Notes: generated from the letters alone by a model not told the origin. A stretch of DNA of 64,000 bases from Atrichornis clamosus (GCA_013400975.1 WBMZ01006375.1:124001-188000); one strand, 5' to 3'; counted from the stretch's first letter, positions 21,310 through 36,294 are shown. Program-made: numbers and translations.

Positions 21310-24300
21310 TATTTAATTGTTTTTAATCTTAGAGTGTAAAGTAATCTGACCGTGGAAAAGGCTGTATCTCTCAAGCCTAAAGTTCTTTTATTGAAACTTA
21401 GAACTTCTTCCATTTCCAGTGGTAACTGAAGCTTCATGCAATGGTCTGGCAACTGTGCCTTTAATCTTCAGGAGTCTCTACAGAAAAATGTGTAATTGAG
21501 AACAAAATGTTTGTCACTTTTTGCCCTAAGCTGTACTACTGCAAAAGCTGAGCTTTCTCCAGTTGACTTTAAATTAATTTTCATGCCTCGATTTCTGGTT
21601 TCTTTGGTCTATTCTTAAATAAATTAAGTAGCCACCTACGTGAGGGGGAAAATTGTCAAAGAGGTTTACAACCTCAGCTCTTTGTTCTTATATAAGTTTA
21701 TTTTCTACATTCCTTGCTGAATCTTTTTCTTATCTAGCATCGCCTTTTCTGAGGGATACACTTTTACAGGAACAAGTAGTTCCAGCTGAAGCTTGCCTTG
21801 TTTACATGCAATTGTAGTTCCAAATGCATGGCTTCAGTTCACAATAATTTATTTCTGATAGTCTCATTTGTTAGTAGCAGTGGGAAACAAAAACTAAAAG
21901 TAACAGGTTTAAGCAGTGGCAGCAGCCCACAGATTAGTAGTGGCTCTAGAGGAATCTTTGGAAATGGTCGTCCTTGCTGTCCAAATCCAGGATTTGTAGA
22001 GATTCCTTTCATTTGGTATAGTAATTATTTATGCATTGTTCTTTTTGTTTCAAGCAGATGTGAATTGTGCCATATGCAGATATATATCTATGCTTGGGAA
22101 AAAAAAGTAACACAGGAATTCTTAGCCCAGAAATTATTCAGGGTTGTGGTTTTTCCCTTGTTTGTTGTCTTTCTTCTGCTTGTTTCATAACTGGGTCCGC
22201 CATGTCTTTTTGTTTGTCATTCAATTAAATACTGTGCAAACCAGTAGGAAGTGTTCAGAGATTCACGCTGGGAACATACTTTAAATATCCTTTAAGGTGT
22301 GAATAAACATAAGGTATATACCAAATTACACAGGGACTCTGACTAGCATGTAATGTTTATGAACATGAATAATTATAATTAAATGTTTTCTATTCTCATA
22401 TTCTTCTTTTTCTTTTCTTTGTGTCATCTCTAAACAATCCATCTTTCAGAAGGTGCTGACTGGGAACTTAGCAGCAGAGCAGTTTCTCATGACTGTTGTT
22501 TGGTAATTGGAACATCTCAGAAAGCTTCTGTGAGAGTTTGTGGTAATTTTGGTTGCACTGAATGAGATAATTCAGTAATCAGCCAGGGTTTTTTTAGCTC
22601 AGTACTCAAACTGTCAATAATAAGGTCAAGGATTGAGTTTGGGTGTTTTCAACATAAAAAAAAAAGGCATATTTATATTACTTAACGTATTGGAAAAATG
22701 TTTTCAGGCAATCAGTTTTATTGCACAGAACTTGTTTGATTACCTCAAAGGTGTTAAGAGATGTGGTAAAAAGTAATTGATTAATGGGGTTTTGGTCTGG
22801 AAGAGGGGGGATGTTTTCACCACTTTTAATTTACTTTGAACTTTTTGTACAAAAATAACTGCTAATTCAGATATCTTCTGATGGGGAGTTTATGCAAAAA
22901 GCACAAGACTTTTTCTTCCACAAAACCAGTTGCACTTGTCTTACAAGTGGAAGATTTCTGTGTTCACTGAGTTTGTTTTAAGGACACATGCTCTTGGTCA
23001 CTTTTGCTCTAACACACAGACTTTGCTATTAGTGCTCCTAAAATGAAGCAAAGTCCTAAAAGAATTAAGTTACTTGCTTAAGATGATGAGATTTTGTCCG
23101 ATCACTGTCTCAAGGGGTTTTTGGAACTCTCTGTGCAGTCCTTCAGTGAGCTTTCAATGTGGTAGCAAGAGTCTCCCCTGCACAAAGGTATGTTCTGGGT
23201 TCTGGGGGTGTGTTACTTAACTTGCTATTCCAAAACTTCACCCGTTCAGATTTAATAGAAAGCTTCTTACATCATGGGACTGTGTAAATAACTGTACAAA
23301 GCATCCATGGTTTAATAATCCCAAGGTAAGCCAAGGTCATAAAACATTTCCCACTGATGCAGCACTTTCCCATTCCAGATATATTTAGTGTGGTGTAGTT
23401 CTTTCCATAACTTTAGTGCATCAGCAGTCCTATTAATGCAAATAATCTTATTCTTATTGAACTTCACTACTTCTTATTTTGAGCCTAAACATCACCAAAA
23501 TTAGACAGTTATCTGGCCCATTTGAAATTTAGTAAACTGAGATTTAAAAATGGTAGATTAAATGTGGACAGGGAACACGCAGTACATGAGAGCAGTGTAA
23601 ATAGAGACAATGACAGCTCAGAACATTTGCAGTTTGTGTATCAGAGGACTGACTCTGACCAGCCTCTTGTGGAATGGGTTGATTTGTTTGATGGAAGTAT
23701 TTATGTTCCTTGACAATTTTGCACTCCATACCATGCCCAAACCATAAATCATTATGCTGAATTAGAGAACCATAAGAAGCAAGCAACTGACATTGTTTGC
23801 AAATTGGTCTGGAGTCCGAAGGTTATTGAAGGTTATTGTTATTAGCTGACAAAACTCTTGTAAACAGCTTAAAAAATACCCAAATGCATGTAACTGTCAC
23901 AGGAAGAGTAACCAATATCTGGCAATATTGACATGGTTTCTGCAGTATTGATACTTTTCATTTTCCTCGTTTGTTGCTCTTTTAGACCAATAAAGATATT
24001 CTGAATTATTTCTTCTAATAATTAATTTTTTTGGGTTGTCTCTGTGACTTGTAGTTTTGATATTTCACTGTGTTTTCTCAGGCAGGTGCAAGAGTTCAGA
24101 ATATTTACAGATAACAGTCCCTGCTCTTGCTTTAGCTGAGTATATCTGTGCTGTGAAGGTGGCATGCCTTGGTTTATAGCTTTGTTGAATAGTAAATCAT
24201 GCTTTTCTCACCAGAGGAGCTTTATAAATGCACTCAAGAGTTCTTGCTCACTATATAACCTCGTTGCCTCACAACTCACTAATTTATTGAAGGATTTTAT

Positions 24301-27297
24301 TGAGATTCTTCTCAATAAAAGAGGTGAGGATTTGTGTAAGACTCACCTGTTTAATTTCTTGAAATGATTTGAAATTCTTAGTTTCTTACGTTATGGCTTC
24401 ACTTTGAGTTTGTCTGCATTATTTGCATTCTTTCCTATCCCCCGTTCTTCCCATGCACACCAGGCTCTGTGCTGATCGCTGCTTGCAACCAGAGCTAGCT
24501 GAGCTGGGGAAGAAGCTCCACTTCCACTCTGACAGGAACCAGATTGTCCTCCTGGAGGGCACATGGCCTGAGCTGGGAGAAAGCTCGGAACGGTCTCAGC
24601 TTACTTGAACACTGAGATGTGCTCCTGGAAGCCAGAGCGTGGCAAAGGCCTCGCAGTTCCCGTAGGATGAGAGATGCAGGACCCTGAGTGAGCTCCTGAG
24701 GTGACTGCTGCACCTAATCCAAGGCAGCTCTGTGTTTGGGGAAGGAGATGCTCCTCATCCAAGCTAAGTCTGTAACCAGAGTGTGCTCAGAGAGGCTGGC
24801 AGCTGCAGAGCTGATGCAAACAGGCTGGTACACGTTCAAAGCCTGACCGTGCTTCACTAACTCACTGTGTAGCACGAGATGTTTCGTTTAAAATCTAGGA
24901 CAGTGGGGTTTTTCTCTTGAAGTCTGTCTCAGGGAAGCCATAATTATTAATGCTTCAGAAAATTATTTATCAAATGTTCTGAAATGTATGTTAACTTAGT
25001 GATGAATCAGAAAAATATCTGAAGATTCTGATTTTTTCTGCAGACATAGAATCAGCTTATGGACTTATACAAGGAGAAGTCTCTGTTGATTGCTTGTTTT
25101 TAAGGTAGAATAACCAAGGAATTGTCACTGTTTTGGGGAATGCTAATGAATATTTTGCTGTTCAGATAAGTCAACCAACCAATGGCTTTTAGGGCTGTGT
25201 GTTGTCTTAGTGAGGGTGCTAGGTGAGGTTTTTAAGTAGATGATATTTTGAAGTATCATCTCAAGGAATCAGGTCCTTCAGGAGAGCTCTTAACTTCTGA
25301 ATCTAAAGTTAGGCCACTGATATGGTTCCTCGATGAAGCATTTTATTGGCAGAGATTTTAAAGATAAAATGTCTGAACAGTTAGAACTTGGAACTTCTAA
25401 CTGGCTAAAATGTGTGTTGTCAACACCTTTAACCAGTAATGTTGTAAGCATTTTAACTTGATTTCCCTTAGGGATGCGTGAAGAAAAGCACATGTTAATA
25501 TGGAGTACACACAACACTGGAAATGTACCGTGTGTGTGGAAGCAGATGGGGAATGTGCTTTGCTTCCAGTAGGGTCCCTCTGAGGCTTGACACTCAGATT
25601 TACAATTTGAACAAAACTGTAATGTTTTGCATTCTTGTTGATTACTCTTGACTAGAGAAGGATGCCTTTAACTCATCACCTTAGAATTGACTAGTTCATT
25701 TAGTTGCATCTATTGGAAAATTCTCAGGAGATTTAAGGATTACAGCTCTAGAACTTAGGCTGCAAAAAAAATTTGCCTGTAGCAGTATATATTGATTATG
25801 TTTTTTATAAAGTTTGATTCATCATTAGAAAATAGATCATAAAAATTATAAATTATATATAAATGCAACAGCTCATGCAAAATCTTTATCATTTGTATTA
25901 GAATAAGTGCTTAGGCGTGCTGCAAAGGGTTCTTTAATATATGCGGATTAAGGCAGTACCTTGTGCAAATTCTTCAGATTTCTGATTTTTCCAGTAGGTG
26001 TTTAAGCGTATGGATTGGTGAAGCAGCCAAGATCCGGAAGAGATGTCTGTTCCCATTTTAGAGATTCTATAAAAATATTGCAAGTGCTCCTGGTAGCTGC
26101 AGTAGGCTGTGTTTGTGTTCTCTGTCAGACAGGAGGACGGGTTTACGTGTACGACGTGTGTCTGATTCTGTGACACCTCTGTCGCAGTGACCCTGGCCAT
26201 TGGGAGACTTGTTTTGCTGACAGTCTCTTGTCAGTCAGTAGCCAGTTGAGCTTGTCTCCCTAAGATCTTCAGAAGCAAGTTTTTTTTCAAGGAAAATCAT
26301 GTATGTTTAATGTTTTTTAAGATGTTAAATACCAGAAGCCACGAGATCTAAAGTTTCGGATTTGGTTCTTCCTATTAACAAGGTTTTGGTATTGTATGCC
26401 ATGAGTATTTGCACCAGAAGCATTTGTATGTGATTAAAGAATGTCTTTTATACGGCTCATCTGTTTCAGAATTGCTAAGTGAGCCAAGTAATCACCAGTG
26501 CTGAACTTGGTGACCTGTTCATGAACAGCCATAAACGTTCTTTTTAATAACAAAAAGAAATATTGTAACAATAAGTTACTGTTGTTACATTGGTTATATT
26601 TTAAAGTTATTTTTATTTCTATATTGAGCTTTACATTGGAAGGTTCTGCTTTGCAGTTTGGACTCTTGTGCATTCTGAGATATTAATGATAAAAGTACAT
26701 TGCATGAGTTGTTTATGGAAAAAAACCCAGAAATTTAACTTGCGGATCATGACTTCAGGCAGTTAATCTCTCAGACTTGTGTGTTTGCTTGATTTGATGA
26801 ACCAGGGTGTGATAGCATCTCCAAGTTTACGGTTTTTACGAGTAGCTGAGGATTGGTGCAAACCCAAATGGACAGCGTGAGTGGTTGCATGGCTCCTCGA
26901 TCTGCCACCCTGCTGGACAAGGGGCAGTGCAGCAGCGCTCTGGGAGCCGGACTGGCTGCAGGGCACGGAGACTTCCCGTGTGCAGTAGCTGGTTTCGAGA
27001 TGAGATTTCCCTTTCTGCATAGCAAATACTGCCAATTCGGTGATAAAAAGGCTCCAAGTCAGTGAACAGCCACCTCTTTTTTTTATCCTTTAATGGCCCA
27101 CTTGTGACACAGAAACAGAACCCTTGCTTGCTTTTAGATTACACCAACTATTGATTGATAGTTGTGGTGGTACAGAATTTACCAACCTTTTCTATATTGT
27201 TTTCTGGAAAGCTATTGCTGTGGTGAGAAGAAAGCTGAGTGCTGGAAATGGTTTGGACAGTATTTGAAAAACATAAACATTGGCCAATAAGGTGTCT
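21310..27297. other. AT-rich noncoding DNA
   Basis: No supportable gene. An A10 run lies at 22656-22665 and a short tandem 'gaaggttatt' pair near 23818-23840. A modestly GC-richer patch is at about 24440-24860, and a very AT-rich stretch is at about 25795-25865. The rest appears single-copy. Confidence 0.6.
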
Positions 27298-27365
27298 GTT
27301 CATAAGCTAAACGTGGCAGTGATTTTCTGTTGTTCATAAGCTAAACGTGGCAGTGATTTTCTGTC
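27298..27365. repeat. 34-bp tandem duplication, nearly identical copies
   Basis: The unit beginning 'gttcataagctaaacgtggc' at 27298-27331 is repeated at 27332-27365 and differs only in the final base. The near identity implies recent origin, so the site may be polymorphic in the population. Confidence 0.9.
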
Positions 27366-30300
27366 TCACTATCGATTAGTGCTAAGGGCAGACAATCCAG
27401 GGAAGCTTGGTAAACTCCGATCAGAAAAGCGTTTGGGAAAAGCACACATACTGTTCCAGTGCAGGAGGTGAGTGTGGGTGTGTTGGTGCTGACACATGCT
27501 GGTCCATCCCCTGTGTAGGGAGAATCCCTGTGTTGTTCCTGGTGCCTGTCGATGGCAGCTATTTACTTCACAGTGGCTCAGAGTGACACAGATGCTGCCT
27601 TCTGTTACTGATGTAAGCTCAAGTGACAAGTCAAAATAAAAGACTTGTCCAAATTACTTTAAGACAATAAACGTGATGGCTCCTCATTGACAGCATGTTA
27701 AATATTAATTTCTCAAACTGTGAGTTTGAAAGGCTTTGACATGTGTCAAGATTCTGACTATTTAAAACCAATCTTCCACGGATATTTCTTAGAGACTGAA
27801 AGAGCAAATGTTGACTTGTATGAGTGGCAAAGAAGACTCTGTACTCTTTCTGCATTAAAAAAAAAAAAAATTCTAACTCTGTGTATTCCCCAGATATAAT
27901 GCAGGCTATTATTTGAAAATATGTAGCTAGCTCAAATGTTGTTAATTGCCTTTCATTGATGCTAGGCAAATGTTCCTAAAGGTACTGTCCTAGCCAATAA
28001 TAATACCAGTGAAATGAGGAATGAATCAATGTTGTTGCTCTAGTAGTTGCTAAATGCTGTTTGCTGTGAAAAGTAGAGCTTACATAAAAACAAAAGGGAA
28101 GACATAGAATCTGTGCTACTGAAGAAGGCAGTGCTATTCAGATACCCCTTCTGAGAGGGAAGAGAGTATATTTTCTAAGATCTTCTGATACTAAGGCCCT
28201 TTTACTGCTCTTGAGAGAAAAATATCTCTGACAGAGGATTTAACTTCTGCTAATCCTTAAGGGACTTGTTTTGACAGAGTCTTTATAGAAGATTTTCTCA
28301 GTAACTTCTGATTTGTTATAAAAGAGCAATTACTGATTTGTCCTCAAGCACCTTTTTGATGCATGTTTGTTAATGAAGTTCATGTACATACAGGAATGAG
28401 GAAGAAAAGCCAGTTTGAATTGTTTACTGGGAAAAAGCAAGATGATTTGGATCTTCCTGGGTCTCCACTGTCTAGCCCACAGGGTACTTAGAGTCTGGAT
28501 TTCATTTAGTGTGTTATGTGGCCTGTTCAGCAGTTTGTGGAAATACATTCTGCTTTCTTGACAGGGGACTATGTATTTTTGGTTGCCCTTGCTAAGCATG
28601 AAGGCTTTTTCCTTGTGTTCTGAGTAGTGCCCGCTATTAGATTTCAGTCCATATTCTAATATTTTGCACAGGTAACCAGGAAGTCCTGGGTTTATGGTGG
28701 TTGCGTTATTTAAGGGGAATAAACAACCTTTCTTGTAATGCCTCTGTGTTGCTTGTTCCTTTTTTATGAAGAACTCAAATATCCAACTAGGTGTCCCTTT
28801 TGAAAATCAAAGGCAGTACTGAGAATGCACAGAGAGCTGCTCAGCCATGTCAGTTTTCCCAGTTCTTGTCTTCCAGGCTCTGTGGCTGTGCACACGTGCT
28901 CATCTTGCACAATAATGCAGGATAATAGGGCTGCATTACCAATATTGTCTGAGTCTAATAAAAAGGTGTCATGCTGTTTAGCTAAAAAGATCTTGGATCA
29001 CATTCACATGATTTCCCATCATTCTCCTGCCAAACTGTCTCGTCCCTGATCTAGAGGCACTGTCTCTGTAGTTGACACTCTACTTGATTCATCTGCTGAC
29101 TTTGCTTCAGAAAACAACTCACTGTGAACCAGTGTTAATATTAATAGAGGAATTTTTTTTCCCCTTCTAATCCGAATAAAATAAAAAATTGTAGGACATA
29201 CTGGAGTGATATGAAACCTGTGTTTCAAAGGCAAGTCTGACCTCTAAACCTCTTCAATGTGTTTCAACTATTAGTGTTTAGATGTTTTCCTTAATTCTAA
29301 TGAATGTACTTGGCATAGATCAACATAGTTTGTGTTTACTGCACAGACTGTCCAAACCATTTCAGTGGCAAATCACATTAACTTCAGTCAAACATAATAA
29401 TGTAATATTTGTATCTCGGAGAGCAGTGTAATTTTTGCTGTAATGCTGAAGGGCGTCTGTAGTTGAAGTCTGCAAAAATTTGAGAAAAAGATACTCAGCC
29501 CAGGGACAATTCAAGTGACCGCCATTAAATATCCCAAACCTCATTCACAACTTGTTTTGGCCATTGACCCAGCAGATGAATACTGTGACAAATACCACCC
29601 TGTTTGAATTTCAGGTCTGGAGGGTAAATAGCTCTGTTTCTTATGGCAAAGAATGTGAGTTAAATTTGAAAAAAAAATTATTTATAATAAAAGATAATTT
29701 CAGTAATAAAAATTTCCTGTCACAACTATCTAATGCCAAAGAGACAATTAAGGAACTATTCTGCCCTTTGCTATCATTATTATTATTCTGCCCTGACTTC
29801 GTGCTTTTGGAGAAATAGTAGTTTTCGTTAGAGTAAAAAAACCTTACAAGAGACAGCTTGCAGAGCTCATTCTGATAAATTTGTCTAGAAATCTCTTGAG
29901 GGAATGAGCTCATGGTAAAATACCAGGTATTTTTCAGTTTTGGCAGTTCTGGAAATGTTCTGAAAAAAGCTGTTCCTGAACTATTATGGAAATTACTGTG
30001 GTGGAGCTGGAACACAGATATGCAAATACCTATTTTTGAGTAAAAAAGTAACTATGAAGTAAAACTGGCATGTTAGAATCGTCAGGGAGGATTCTCTAAT
30101 TCTTATGAGGAAGTTAATAATGTCAAGGAAAGGGAGAGAAGTAGCACCTCTTTTCTTTTCCAGGAGTACTTGTTTCTAAACTGAAGAAAGCTGCCCTCAC
30201 ACCAAGGTCTGCTGAAGTGCCCACAGCAGGTTCAGTGGAAGAGAGACAATGTTGTATGTGCATCCTGCACTTCATACAGAGACTGGCTCTGTCAGCTGTG

Positions 30301-33300
30301 CTTTCCACAGCTACCATTTAAAAATCAACTGCTGAATGGAGCAGATGTGAGCAAATGCATACCCTGTCCCTCCTAGGTGAAATTTGTCATTTTAGAAATA
30401 AAGCAGGGCCCCAGTTCCACCTAGAGGTGTGAATAATGTCGTAGACTCCAACTCCGTCGTGGTAACTTCCAGTGATACTAATTAATCTAATTGATCCATT
30501 TGGTATTATTTTACCCAGAAGTCACATACAGTTCTCTATTATCTTAAGGAAGAGGTGCAGAGGATGAAGCCTATATTGACCTAGTTACATTGGTAAAATG
30601 TGACATCATATTTTTAAACGAGGTGAAAATGGTGGAAATGGATGAGGGAAAACTATCTGGCACGTATTATGGCCTCTGCAAACAGAGCTGTGTGGAAAAA
30701 ACCAGGGAGCTGGTTGTAGCATCAGAGTTGGAATAGATCAGCTCCTTGTGTGCTCAAGACAGAGTAACTGGAAATGCTGGAAATGCATATAATTGATGAT
30801 TCTGAACATCTGCTACTTACAGAATCCCTAAAGAGAAACAATGGAATAAGTTTGTGCTCCACATTGCTCCAAATTCTGAGACTCTCAGTGGTCTTGGCAT
30901 CTGACTTTGACTGCTTGATTGTGCCCTTGAAGTTCATTTTGCTACACCAGCACAGGCCAAGGGGATGTAGAGCTTACATCTGTGGTAGTTGTAGTTTATC
31001 ATGGGTGCTTTATTGCTTTTAGAATAATCCACAGGTTGGACTCCATTACCTGTTTGTCCTTCTGAGAGTCAGGTGATCCTCAGGGATTTAGGGAGCTGTG
31101 TCCAGCCTTTCCTTCTCCTGGCCATTCATCAGTTCCCAGGGTTTACAGCTCTCTGCTCCCTCTGCCCTCTCCTGGGACTGGGCTTCTCTAGTGCCTCATT
31201 ATGGTCAGACGTTTGATCCTGAGTTGTATTAAAAAAACTAGATGAGAAAAAGAACTTTTGATGCATGTTTTTTTGAACTTGAACAATGTTAATTTTACTG
31301 GAATGCACAAAGCCTTTTTTTCTGTGTCCCTTCTTTTTTCTCAATGCCATTGCTTTTGTGTTGGTGGAGTTCATCAGTCTCTTACCAAGTGCAGTTGAGG
31401 AGGGGCTTGCTCCTTCTTATGCCTGTTATTCATGGAAGTGTGTCCTGAGAGAGCTGGGATGCAAAGTTAGGTTTGAACTTGCAGCTCTCCTGCACTGCAA
31501 ATAAATAGGTTGTCACCAAGTCACAGGTACTCACAGCATGATGGTGAAAAATAATGCAAGTCCTGAGCATTCTGATGACATCTCTAGTACTGTAATTGAT
31601 TCAAAGAGATTTTTTGTTCAGTTACCTCATGAATATTCTTTGGACAGAACCACTGTAGGATACCAGTATGTTGAGAAAGCGTCTTTTTTCATTTATTTAA
31701 GAGTAAATATTTGATTGTCTCTATGTTTTGAGAGGGCCTTAAGTGTCCTGTCATCAGATGTAAAATGAGTAAATGGTTGTCTTGTGAATTAAAACAATTG
31801 AAGGAGAAATGTGATTTATCTAAATACTTTCTGCTATGCATAGCTTCTAACTGAAACAACAAAATCTATCCTTAATCTCTAACAGAAGTCATTTTATAAA
31901 TCTAATGTTACATGGGATCAAGGCAAGAGTACTGGAAACAATCTGTAATGTTACATTTGTTTAGCGATCGTTCCTCACTTTACAAGCAATTCTTTTCCAG
32001 TTCATGGAGTCAGTCCATAAACTATTAATAACACAGGACATAGAAAGTCTGATAACATTGAACAGAGGTTGTAAGGGGAGGTAAAGTCTCCAATGACACA
32101 AACCACTGTAGGTTTGTATCTCAGACAATGTTTTATTTTTTTACCATGTTCTGCCCAAGAACTGTATCTGGGTGGAAAAAGAAAGACTTGCAAAATGTCT
32201 TTGTGAGGTGTAGTTGATAAATGGTGTTGTGCATAGTTGGGATAGCTGTGCTCTCTTAAAGGAAGTAGTGTTTGAGCAGTATTTAATATATCATGCAGAT
32301 CAAGCCTTCAGGTACTGTGGACTTTGTATTGTGAAGTGAATAATAGCTACAGCTTGCTGGGGCAGCAGTTCAGTGCAGGTCATGTATTTAGAGCACATTG
32401 CACTTGAGAGCTGAGCTCAAAAGCTTAGCAGCAGACTTCCAGAAATCTGCTTGAGTGGCCTTGAACAGTATTGAATCAAAACTCACAGCTCTTAGTTTCA
32501 AAAAACTTTTTTACCCTACAAGAGCTCTATTCTTCTAAAAATAGAATGGAGCCAAAATTGTCAAGATATTTATTGAATTGTCAGGTGTCCCAAATTGTTC
32601 CATCCCTACAAGTTATGGCTTCTGGGATATTATTAGAAGGATAGTCAGTATTCTGACAGCTAAATATTGCATCTGATGTTTTCTGGAAAAGTCACTCAAA
32701 ATGTACAACTACACAGGAATAGTTACTTTTAGGGTTATAAATTGATATAAATTCTACCCATGGAGCATCAGAGGTCTGGAATTATACCATGGTCCTTTAT
32801 CCATTTCTTTTATCTTTGAAGTATCAGTTTCTGGCAGTGTGCAAGTCATTCTAGCTTTGTGTTCCTTAATATAACTTGAATTGCAGGGAACAACTGCTTC
32901 TACAGAGTTAATTTGACAGAAACTGTCTAGACTTGTATTTTTTTTATTATAGTTTGAAGATTAGAATGAGTGACTACATGCTTATTTCCCTTGTCTAATC
33001 AGGTAATTACCTTGGTCTAATTTTGAAGGTGTCCAAGTGTATAGGGGAAAAGAAAATTCCAGAGCGCATAATGCTGGTTCTGAGGAGAGTGCTGCTGTTT
33101 TGTTTTTAAGGACTAAAATACAGAGTGTTTGCTCCTGGATATCTGTGTCTGCACTTTGTTTTTAAAATGTAAAATTATTCGGCAACAATGCAGTTTGCCT
33201 AGTAAAGCTACTCAGTTAAAAGAGAAGTTAACAGAAATGTTGTGTTCTTGTACAGTGTCCTGGTCACATAGCTGTGCTTTCCTTATTGTGACAGTAGCCC

Positions 33301-36132
33301 TGAAAATTGGAACCGAAACCCAAAAAAACCCAAACAAAACCTAATAATGTTCAAGCTTGCTCTGTCAGTATCCTATGATTTATCTACTTTAAATAGTGAT
33401 AACAAATACATTACCTCGATAATCCATTTGTTGTTCTCTGTCTTAGTGTTTTAGTAAAGTTTATCATTTCTGAGGGCTGAAAGCTCCATTTGAATAGATT
33501 TTATGAGAAAAGGTGATTTGGTTGTAGCTCAGAATAAAAACTTATTTTGCCCTGCACAAATAAAAAAAAATTTCTGAAGGATAATATTGTTATGAATCAA
33601 AAAAAGAATAAGTTGATGTTTGCTGGGCATTTGAGATGTACTTTGGAAATGAGTCTGGAAAGTGTTCCTGAGTAATCATCCACAGTGACAAGTTTGGAGG
33701 AACGAGTGACAGGGTATTGTAAATAGGCTATAACTTGCTTATTGTTGCACAAGAATATAATTTACAGCATGGATGAATTCTGATGTCCTTTCTCTGCAAA
33801 TGATGTGTTGTAATGGGTGCCGCACTTGGCATGGTGTAAATATAGACAATATATGTTCATAACAGGGACGTGTGTGCCATGACTGGGGAAAGGGCTCGTG
33901 TTTTAGAGCGGGTATGATGATCTCTGGTGCTCCAGGTGGAATGCTGTCTGCCCTGGTAAAGAAATCTTTGTTTACATAGCTGTAAGTCTTTCATCAAAGG
34001 AATACAGTATGACCACATTGCAGCTGAAGGTATTAAAAATACAGTGATTAGCAATGCTTCACAATGCATTTTAACTTCGTTTGGGTGTACTGGAGAGATG
34101 CAACACATTGCAGCGCTATGAGGTGGAGCCTGGCAGCTGAATTTTGTGTGTGTGCATTTGGACTTTTCCACACAAAGACTATTTTTCTGTTAATAATTTT
34201 TTTTTTTAGTTTAAAGTATGCTATGAGCGCTGCTGATCTCAATGCATTTTTTCCAAACCTGCATGTTTCTACAGTGGGCCTGCATAACTCATCTTTAGAA
34301 CGTTTAAATAGCAGCAATGCCACTGGGAGTGCTTTGCTTGAATAGTCCAGTTAGTATTAAGTGGACTTGAGAGGGAGGAGGATTATGCATGAGGCCTGTA
34401 TAGCAGACACTTTCCTCATGTAGGTATGGTGCAATAAACTCAACAATCCAAAAGCAGGAAATTCTGTGGAACTTGTTCTTTTTTTTTTTTTGTCTTGTCT
34501 TGTCACTTACAGTTGATTATAATTACTGTTGTTAGCAGGTTACCTGCTGAGAGTCAAACCAGATGAGAGTTTTCTACCATTATAATTTGTAGAGCAAAGT
34601 TCTGATCCCGCCTTTGGTTGTGTCTAGACAGACTGCCTCAATCCTCCTCAACCCCCGGTCTCCAGCCTGAGCTAAACAGCAGTGTGCTGTCTGGGTGCTT
34701 TTGAAATGTGCTATTCCAAAAGGCTGAATTTCATTAAATAGTAATAAAACTTGGCCTACTTAAATTAAAGGCATATCTCCTTTTTTTTCTTTAAGCAAAC
34801 ACCTGCTTTCGGGAGGATGCCTGATGAATATAAAACTGTTACAAAGCTCCGGTATGAGTTTAGCCTTCCTTTTCTCTTTGTCACCTTACCTGCTGTGACT
34901 GAGGGAATCCCAGCTGCTGTTCTGGGACTCCGTAGTCAGCAGGTCTAGTACAGCTGCAGAACGTAGGTTTGCCATATGAATGGTAAAAAGTACAAGTATC
35001 CATCTTAAAACCAGCTGATTTTGTTAAAACAGGAGCTTTATAGGCCGTTGGTAGAGAACACTGAATACTACTCATTAAGTAAATCTAACCTGGGAGGGTT
35101 GTTTCATTTGGGACATTAGTCACAGCAGCACAGAGTTCCATTGTTTGGCTCCTGAGGATGACAGTGTAAAGTAGGTGCCAAAGGGTCTCTCATTACCGAG
35201 GAGCAGAGGCTGCTGGTGCTGGGCTGCCTGGCTTTTTCACTGCGAGCAGTAAGCAGGAGATGAGCCATCACAAGTCTTACTCACTTGTAATGTGAAGTGA
35301 TTAAATATTCCCTGCTGGTTGTTAGTTTCTGGCTAAATAAGTGTGCTGGGCTCATTTCTTATTTCTTCTCAACTTGCCGTGCATCCATTTCCACCTTCCT
35401 GAAACCTTTTACAGGTCCAGGGACAAATAAATCACTTCTAGTATATTCCCAGGATAGTCTCAACTAAAAAAAGGATATCAACATGAAGGACAATTGCAGT
35501 GTTGAGCTGTCATCCAGTCCCCACAGGTACCATGAAAAATTACAGCCAATAAAATAACATTTTTCAAAATGTGACACTACTCTTAAATTTTTCTTCTGCA
35601 ATAAATGGGTTGTTGAGAGAATTTCTGTCCACTTGAGTACAAACTATTCTTCAAGCGCTCAATAATAGATTATAGATGAGTTGTATTATTAATTTGTAAC
35701 AGAGTAAATGTTTTGCTTCAACAGTCACTTTCAGGAGCTCTGACAGTAATTTTCTATGCTTTGTTATCATCTTAAAATATTTCTTGTAATTTAAAAAAAA
35801 AAGTTCAGGATTGAGCCAAAGCTGTCCAAAGCCATGAAATCTAGTGTTAAAACAGAAATAGAAGTCTTAATTCAGCATGTTATGCTTTGGTGAATGGTCA
35901 GTGTATGCAAATTTCCCATTGTTTTGAGTGTTTCTTGGAGAGAACCATAGAACTTAAAAAGCTTACTGTGATTTTGAGTGCCAGCCTAATGATTAAGAGC
36001 TAAATTCATCCTTAATCCAATTTTCTAGATCTTGAGCATGATATTAACATAGATTTAGTATGAGTTTTCTGTGATGTTGCTTAAAACTGATTCTAAAGAA
36101 ATGCAAGGAAAGTGCATGTCTGCAATTCATAG
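27366..36132. other. AT-rich noncoding DNA
   Basis: No gene supported. Homopolymer tracts include A14 at 27857-27870 and T runs near 34198-34208 and 34480-34491, the latter followed by a short TTGTC repeat. An A7C3 junction is at 33322-33331. Short open frames show no domains. Confidence 0.6.
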
Positions 36133-36294
36133 AATTTGAACACGACTGTTATTTATATACTATTTATGCATATGTATCCCCTGACAATTGGTTCCGAGAG
36201 CATCATTAAATTTAAGGGATTTGTATTCCCACATGGAGAGGTGAAAAGACAATTCTGTGAGGATCTGCTGTATAAATATTTCGACAGCAACCGG
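36133..36294 (+). other. Possible coding exon, unidentified
   Basis: An open plus-strand stretch is bounded by 'ttcatag' upstream and by the donor 'cgg|gtgaga' downstream. It is 54 codons, phase 0 at both ends; a shorter exon could start after the AG at 36197-36198 (32 codons, also phase 0). The predicted peptide has a protein-like mix of charged and aromatic residues, including KFKGFVFPHGEVKRQF and then a CEDLLYKYFDSNR-type end. The acceptor pyrimidine tract is weak. I could not match the peptide to any family from memory, so this may be a chance frame or a conserved noncoding element. Confidence 0.2.

Noticed and set aside
21225..21326. 33-codon frame from the ATG in the YY1-like motif
   Set aside because: The start context is weak (T at -3), it is very short, and it has no recognisable peptide or donor site.
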